Assembly: GCA_964030475.1 (NCBI GenBank) | Contig: CAXIPT010000013.1 | Span: 337,408-401,407, forward strand | Length of the DNA stretch: 64,000 nt | Origin: Tethya wilhelma | Lineage: Eukaryota; Porifera; Demospongiae; Tethyida; Tethyidae | Reading direction: 5' to 3' | Shown: piece after piece, positions 57,855-64,000 of the stretch | How the letters are laid out: every line of letters begins with the position of its first letter | Position numbering within the stretch: the first letter of the stretch is position 1 | Made by a program: the position numbers and the translations under genes | Notes under the pieces: model-generated | The model's database searches: none | What the model was told of the DNA's origin: nothing | What the model saw: only the letters and a program-made list of their open reading frames with translations

Positions 57855-60800
57855 ATGTCGTTTCATGATCAAGTCCGAAGACTACCAGAGCAACTACCAC
57901 CTTATTTAAGAAGAGCCCGACTGTGTTCGTCTGTTCTGGAACGTGAAGAATGTTCGTGGGGTCATAGGTGTAGATTTGCTCATAATAACCGCGAGCTCGC
58001 CGCTTGGAATGATCAATTATCCCGCAAACACCCGGTACAGGTATGTACTTGGCTTCATACACACATATAATTATACTACTACCATATTTTATAGTACTAA
58101 GAAATCACTGCGATTAATGATTAACTAAACTTGGGTGCAGTTGCCTCCCAATCGTCTGAGCATTTAATGAGGCCCCGGCATGATGACCTCGGCAACACAC
58201 CAGTGCCGGTGGTTCACTTCACTTTGTTACTCAGTACCTTAAACAATCTGCCCTTTTTTGTTTGTGTAACCATTTGTTTATGTAACTTTTCGTCTGCTAA
58301 TACTGTATGGAGCTTGTCAATATGAGCCAGGCATGACTCATTGAATTCGTGAGTGCCAACACCACTACATGTCTTAATTTGACCTTATAATATGAAGCAC
58401 TACATAATACTGATGTGCCCGCTCCTAGTTGTATCATGTATACAGCACACAATAATAATATCATCACTTCCAGTTGTACATGTATTATGTGTATATATAT
58501 AGTGATCATTAGTGTGATCATTTATGATGCATATATAGCTACATGCCACAGTACATATTAGTATACATAAGTGCAACTAATTATAATCACAGTCACTGGC
58601 GTGTTAGAGTCAAAATCAGCCTCACCTTTATTCTTGTTAATTCTAGCTGTTGCATGCTCAATATGAATTACCATTACTGGCTATCGAGAGATAGCAGAGC
58701 TAATAGCTGCAGTAATGATTTCTCTTTAGTTAACGAATAAATTTTACAATATTTAATATTCATTATTATAATTATATCTACCATGCTTTATATAGTTGGT
58801 GCATACACGTGTACATGGCTGGATAGTGAACAGAGTATTATAGTATTCACATTCAAGTGGAGTTAAGTCAGTTTGTCATGATCATGCCAAATTGTCAACC
58901 ACTGCATGGTCATGCTATATAGTCTGAGACAATAAGTGCATGTTTGTGTTTGACATCTGGATATAATTTTCTACTTTAATTTTTTTTTACAATAACAGAA
59001 ACCATCAGGTACACATGGTGCTAGTGCTGGTTGCTATGCTGCAAGTTATGCAGAATTTGATCAAAGGATTACAGAAGAATTGGATCCTGCTATTATTGAA
59101 TCACCTTTGAAATGCAGTAACTACAAAATGAAGTTCCACAATCTCTTGTGTTGGGAAGAAAGCGAGCACATTGAAATCTTGGAAGACAAGTATGACATTA
59201 TAGTACACCACACACACAATTTCTTAGCATGAATAATATCCCATAATTACTAACCTTTGTAGATGTAGTGCCGAAACCTGTAAATTGGTCCTTTATCAAA
59301 CTGAATCTGAACCTTATTGGATACAGAAATGGTATAGCCATATACATGTTCGTTGTGGATACATAGAGAATTTGACTCCCGATCAAATTGCCTATGCTTC
59401 TCAAGCTAGTGAAGCAGCATGTTTTGTCAAGTGTGGTACTCACCTCGAAGCCAGAGCAGACATTTTGAGAACAGATTCAAGTTACACAGATGGCAGGCTT
59501 TATGTAGCATTCAAAGCAAACCAGTTTAGGAATCTGTGCTCGCTTTATAACAATATAAAGAATGCTCAGATAAGTCTCTTGGATGTAATGGTACAGTTTG
59601 AAGTGAAGCATTTGTACTTTGACAACTTGATTCGATCGGTCAATGGAATTCCCCTGGATATCATATCGAAATTGGTTCCAACATCAGCTAGTCAATTTAC
59701 ACAGATCATCCATAGCTCCACTTTTCCTCCTCCAAGAGCACCTATTGGGATTTCACAACAAATTTCCAAGCTTGACGATGAAGATAAGAAAATTGTGCTA
59801 AAAGCAATGGTTGAATGTAACCCCAGGTCTCCACCACTTCTCATAAATGGATCGTTTGGCACTGGAAAGACACGAGTACTAGCAATTGGTGCATACTGTT
59901 TCATTGAACTGGGGAAAATGCCTCAATACAGAAGTCGACCAACTCGTGTGCTGATTTGTGCCCATCATCAAGCATCAGCTGATCAATTAGTTGAGGCGTA
60001 TTTTGCTCCCATGATTAATGAAGGATGGAGAGTCAATCTCATTAGATTGACGTCAATAACTGACTACAGGTTACGTGATAGTCAGTATCACCAGTTTTAC
60101 ACACCAATATCTCATTATAAAACTGTGACTGGACGCACAAATCTCATCATTGCAACAACATGCCTCACATCAATTCACCTCACTCGTTTCCATGAACCTG
60201 GGTTTTTCACTCACATTTTGATTGATGAAGGAGCTCAGTGTAGAGAGCCAGAAGCAATTTCTCCATTGGCACTTGCTTCGTCCAATACCAAAATTATTAT
60301 TGCTGGAGATTCGTGTCAAGTACGTAAGTACATGTATAGATCAGGAAAATTTTACCACTTATGTATGTAGTGAAGATTAATTATAATGGTAATCTTTACC
60401 AAATCAGTCAAAATAATTTTTTTAAATTCCAGTAGCAAAAATTTCCCAATCTGCACTAAGTATTCTCATAATATAATGTGCATGATTGACAATTGTATAT
60501 CCACACAATGACATGCATGTTGACTCTACTATAATAATTATTATTCCTCAAACAGGTTGGACCAGATCTGCTTGTTCTTGGAGAAGAAGCACGTAAACAT
60601 GGACTAAAGGATTCTCTGCTTGCCAGACTACAAAAGAAGTATGAAGAACTTGGTGGTCATGCAAGGCAATATTCTCTAACACTCAACACAAACTACCGAT
60701 GCCATAATGATATTCTGGCCATTCCACATACACTCTTCTACAAAAATCTTGTATCCACTCCTCAGGATGCTCTAACACATCCTCTTGCACCATATCCACT

Positions 60801-63438
60801 GCTATTTGTTTGTTCAGATACAACCAGTAACTCTCAGAGTGGTACTCTGGCTGAAAAAGAAGGAACAATTTTGCTTCAGCAAGTGAAACGTTTTTATGAA
60901 GCATGGCCAGCCACATGGGGACCAAAAGATGTGAAAAAGATATGCATTGTCACTGCTAGTAAAACACAGGTATATAGTTCGTTTAGTGTAGGAAAGTATT
61001 ATGGTTTTATAAAGTTTACTGTTAATCTTTGCTCTCATGACAATAGCTGGTAGCCACAAGAAAACAAATCCATTCACGAGCTTGTTTTAAGAGTCTCAAT
61101 GAGATTAGAATGCTTCCAACATATGATATACAAGGTAACAGTATATTATGTTGATTCACTAAATAGTATTGTATAGCAGATAAATAAACATTCACTTTAT
61201 TTTGTAACAATAGGTCAAGAGTTCCAAGCAGTGTTCTTGAGCACAGTTGAACCCATTGATCCTAAAACTAAGAATACATCCAATCCCACAAAGAGTCCAT
61301 GTGACCGTTATGTGTTTAACACAGTGCTCACCAGGGCCAAGTCCCTGGTGGTTGCTGTAGGAAGTCCACTGGTTCTTCTCAGAACTGAGGAGCATATGGT
61401 GAAGCTGTATGGTGAACCTGAGGGAAGGTGCTGGAGTCTCTATTTAAAGAATTGTCTAGAACATAACACACTTACAATTGCCGGTCTGGATGAGACGAGC
61501 AAAAAAAGGGCACAAGCATTTAAAAGGGATCTCAAAAATAAAGTTCAAAGGTGTTGGAGTACTAAATCAACACCAATTGCAGCTGCTAATTCAGTACCAG
61601 CCACTCCAGCTAAAGTATTGGAATCACCAAAAAAGAAAGTTCCTGCAGCTGCTGCTAAATTTATTGGTAAGAAAAGTTTACCACCAAAACAGATCTCAAG
61701 TTCAAAGACAGTATTTTCAGAATCTGGTAAGAATTCAGATTAGATATAACTATTTCACCTTATGTTAAACTTTGCTGTTTGCAATGATTTTTAGGTAAAA
61801 AACAACACACAGTAACTACCTTTAATCCAATAAAGTACAAAGAAGAATATCCGGTATAATAATTATTATTATAAAACAACAATCCTGATGATTTATTTTG
61901 TGCTCTATTAAATCATCTAAGGTGAAAAAGAACAAACATCAAGGATCAGCACAACAACTAAGCCAGCCCAAAAAGATCAATAGAATGCCAGCCCTTCCAG
62001 AGGTACATTCAGCTTTTTATGAAAACTACAAAGATTTGCTTAATGAAGAGAAACTAAAGGAGGAACTAACTCCAGACAACTACAAAGAGAAGTTTCATCA
62101 TCTCCTTTGCTGGGAAGAGAAGGAACACGATGACCTTTTAAAGATAAAGTAAGTACAATAAAATGGCTGGTATTACCATTAAAAAGCCGATTAATATTAT
62201 TCTCCATATAGTATATTGCCTTCGGTATAAATATTTCACTTGTTAATTTTTTGTTGTTGCTGATGATTCAGTAAAGATCACTATGCATACAAAATAAAAA
62301 TTTTTTACTGTGGATCAGTTAATTTTTCATCTGTAAACTAAGGTTGTTGACAAAAAAAATTTTAGTGCCAAAATTTACCAATCCACAGTAAGCATTTATC
62401 TATATTATAATATTTATAGGTGTAATGGAAGACCATACATAGTAGTTTTCTATAAGCCAAGATACGTACCTTATAAGCTGAACCCTGGTAGAGATAGCCA
62501 CTATGCTCGCTATGGCTATATAACTGGTGATGATGGTGATATACTGTCATATGCTAAACAAGCAAGTGAAGGGTCCTTTATTGTCCTTACTAATGGTGAA
62601 TTCATTAAGACAAGGCATGTTTTTGCAAGTGTACCAAAGGAAGCTAATTTCAATGCTATCACATTTGGACTGGATGATAGTGAAGTGAAGAAACTTGTTA
62701 CCTGGAATACTAAATCTGCTAAAACTATGTGCTCTTTTACTCTAGTAGTTGGCTTTGAATTGAAGCATTCTTATTTCAGTCGTCTCCATAATGCACTTAA
62801 ACGACTTCCGAGACATATGGTTTACAAGATTTTGCCACATAGCGAAATGTTCATTCCATTTCCTTCAAAAGAAAAGTCAACTGTTTATAAAGAGGAAGTT
62901 GATTGTGCTGAATACAGGAAAATGTTAAACTTGGACAAAGGCCAAACTCGTGCTCTTTATGTTAGCATGAACTCAAGCTATCATATACCTATTCTTGTAG
63001 CTGGTCCATTTGGTACAGGCAAAACCCGATTGCTTTGTAGACTTGCTTACGAGATACTCAAGGATCCCAATACCCGTGTACTTGTGTGTGCTCACCACCA
63101 GGCTTCAGCTGACACATTTGTATCTTGTTTCGGTAAAATGGTAGTTAAGTTTTCATGGGATATTGGATTCATACGAGTTGTTCCAAGCAAAAGCTACCCC
63201 TCCAATGTGAAGGATGAATATGGTGATTTCTACATGACACCAAATGAGTTCACTGAACTAGATTTGGAAGAAATAGAGCTAGTGATTACAACACTTAGCA
63301 CAGCTCTTATACTTTACAATAGACTGTATCACATAGAGAGACGTGGTTTCTTCACACATATCCTGATTGATGAAGGAGCACAGACCAGAGAACCTGAGAC
63401 ACTTGGACCACTCTGTTTTGCTGATAAATTCACAAAGG
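57855..63438 (+). CDS. HELZ2-like protein: CCCH zinc finger and two SF1 helicase modules (3' end missing)
   Basis: Exons 57855-58040, 58999-59189, 59263-60319, 60556-60969, 61047-61134, 61215-61726, 61795-61853, 61922-62148, 62420-63438 (cut). All joins keep frame. Residues 24-43 form a CCCH finger (Cys24, Cys33, Cys39, His43). Helicase module 1 has motif I GSFGTGKT, motif II DEGAQ, and later NTVLTRAKS (motif V/VI region). A Lys/Pro/Ser-rich linker follows. A second module repeats the same pre-helicase block (FHHLLCWEEKEH versus FHNLLCWEESEH) and helicase core (GPFGTGKT, DEGAQ). UPF1-like helicases with tandem cores and zinc fingers are characteristic of HELZ2, an RNA helicase/nuclease that is interferon-induced in vertebrates. 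The frame breaks off at the N at 63439, where repeat copy 3 begins. The 958-bp first intron holds nothing recognisable. The start is 117 bp after katanin's stop. Confidence 0.82.
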
Positions 63439-63439
63439 N

Positions 63440-64000
63440 AATAAGCAGTGTAGGAATGGGCAGTTCTGTAAAAAGCAAGGAAACAAGGCAAGACTCTGAA
63501 TTTCGGCACATGACTACTTCATTTTCATTATTAAATCTGTGAGCAATTGCAGGCTAATTATAGGTCAATAGTCACACAATTAGTTCACTAATTTGGATGA
63601 AGTATCAGCAGATATACAGGCCGGTAAAACCATGCAATGCAACTTTGGCATAAAAATGAAGTAGTCATGTGCCGAAATTCAGAGTCTTGCCTTGTTTCCT
63701 TGCTTTTTACAGAACTGCCCATTCCTACACTGCTTATTTTTTTGAAATTTTTATTACTTGTTCATTCACTTTTTTCAACACTAAGGTGTTATTGCTTGGA
63801 GACTGGTTAGTCTCTACAAAAAAGCAAGTGCTTGCAGAACTATTGAATGCGCATGCGCACTAATGCAAACCACGTGGTCTGTTGACGACCTTTACCTACA
63901 TAAAATGGCTACATAACAGTACAGTAATTTGTACCTGAGAGTTTCAAAGCTGCCTAGATTTTGTTTGATTACTTTTGGGCAGCAGACGAGTATCAAAGAA
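63440..64000 (+). mobile_element. Copy 3 of the 110-bp-TIR repeat, with 3' tail
   Basis: A left arm truncated at the N (63440 to about 63530), a spacer, a right arm (63651-63761) and a tail matching copy 2 to about 63960. The tail carries the NRF1-type palindrome at 63848-63859 and an E-box CACGTG at 63871-63876. It directly follows the middle of a helicase exon, so the join at 63439 is either an insertion or a misassembly. The last bases of the window are unassigned. Confidence 0.85.

Overview
This 64 kb window comes from an intron-containing animal genome, most likely a sponge or another early-branching, non-bilaterian metazoan. The evidence is short GT-AG introns, very tight gene spacing (41-535 bp between many neighbours), and animal-specific families: a TRPA-type channel, an adhesion GPCR, perforin-2, RING/B-box/SPRY proteins, katanin p60 and a HELZ2-like double helicase. 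Species cannot be fixed from the sequence. The assembly is draft quality. There is one 645-base N run (13183-13827) and single Ns at 50726, 51926, 54785 and 63439, each marking a join that looks wrong or incomplete.

Layout. 1.0-3.3 kb (-): intronless perforin-2/MPEG1-like gene. 3.8-10.2 kb (+): 18-exon TRPA-like ankyrin channel. 10.5-12.9 kb (+): intronless secreted beta-helix protein. 14.6-22.7 kb (+): 18-exon adhesion GPCR with an unusual ectodomain (IgGFc-binding N-terminal domain, Calx-beta, Ig, EGF, Ig, GAIN/GPS). 23.1-31.1 kb (-): three tandem SLC49A4/DIRC2-like transporters with seven coding exons each. 31.2-38.8 kb (+): tandem array of genes related to bacterial PHB depolymerases (four full-length copies, one of them broken, plus a 3' fragment). 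39.3-41.0 kb (-): secreted MRH-like protein. 41.1-42.3 kb: palindromes, a truncated LYRM2 copy and a stray depolymerase exon. 42.4-44.7 kb (+): receptor with a Notch-ligand N-terminal (MNNL)-like domain, three sushi domains, a membrane segment and an ITIM-like motif. 45.0-45.5 kb (+): LYRM2. 45.5-48.8 kb (-) and 49.3-53.4 kb (+): head-to-head TRIM-like paralogues sharing a promoter largely made of a TTAA-flanked repeat. 53.6-57.7 kb (+): katanin p60. 57.9-63.4 kb (+, incomplete): CCCH zinc finger plus two SF1 helicase modules.

Coding models were built by joining exons by hand. All complete models close in frame except the second TRIM-like gene, where the break falls at an assembly join. Several genes have plausible roles in recognition and defence (perforin-2, TRIM-like pair, HELZ2-like helicase, GPCR, MNNL-sushi receptor), but nothing in the sequence shows they act together.

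The most notable signals are: the horizontally acquired-looking depolymerase array, in which three of four copies lack the catalytic serine; two new-looking receptor architectures; five exact copies of the NRF1-type palindrome TGCGCATGCGCA, three in promoters and two in the tails of a repeat family; and CA/CT microsatellites placed repeatedly just before 3' splice sites.
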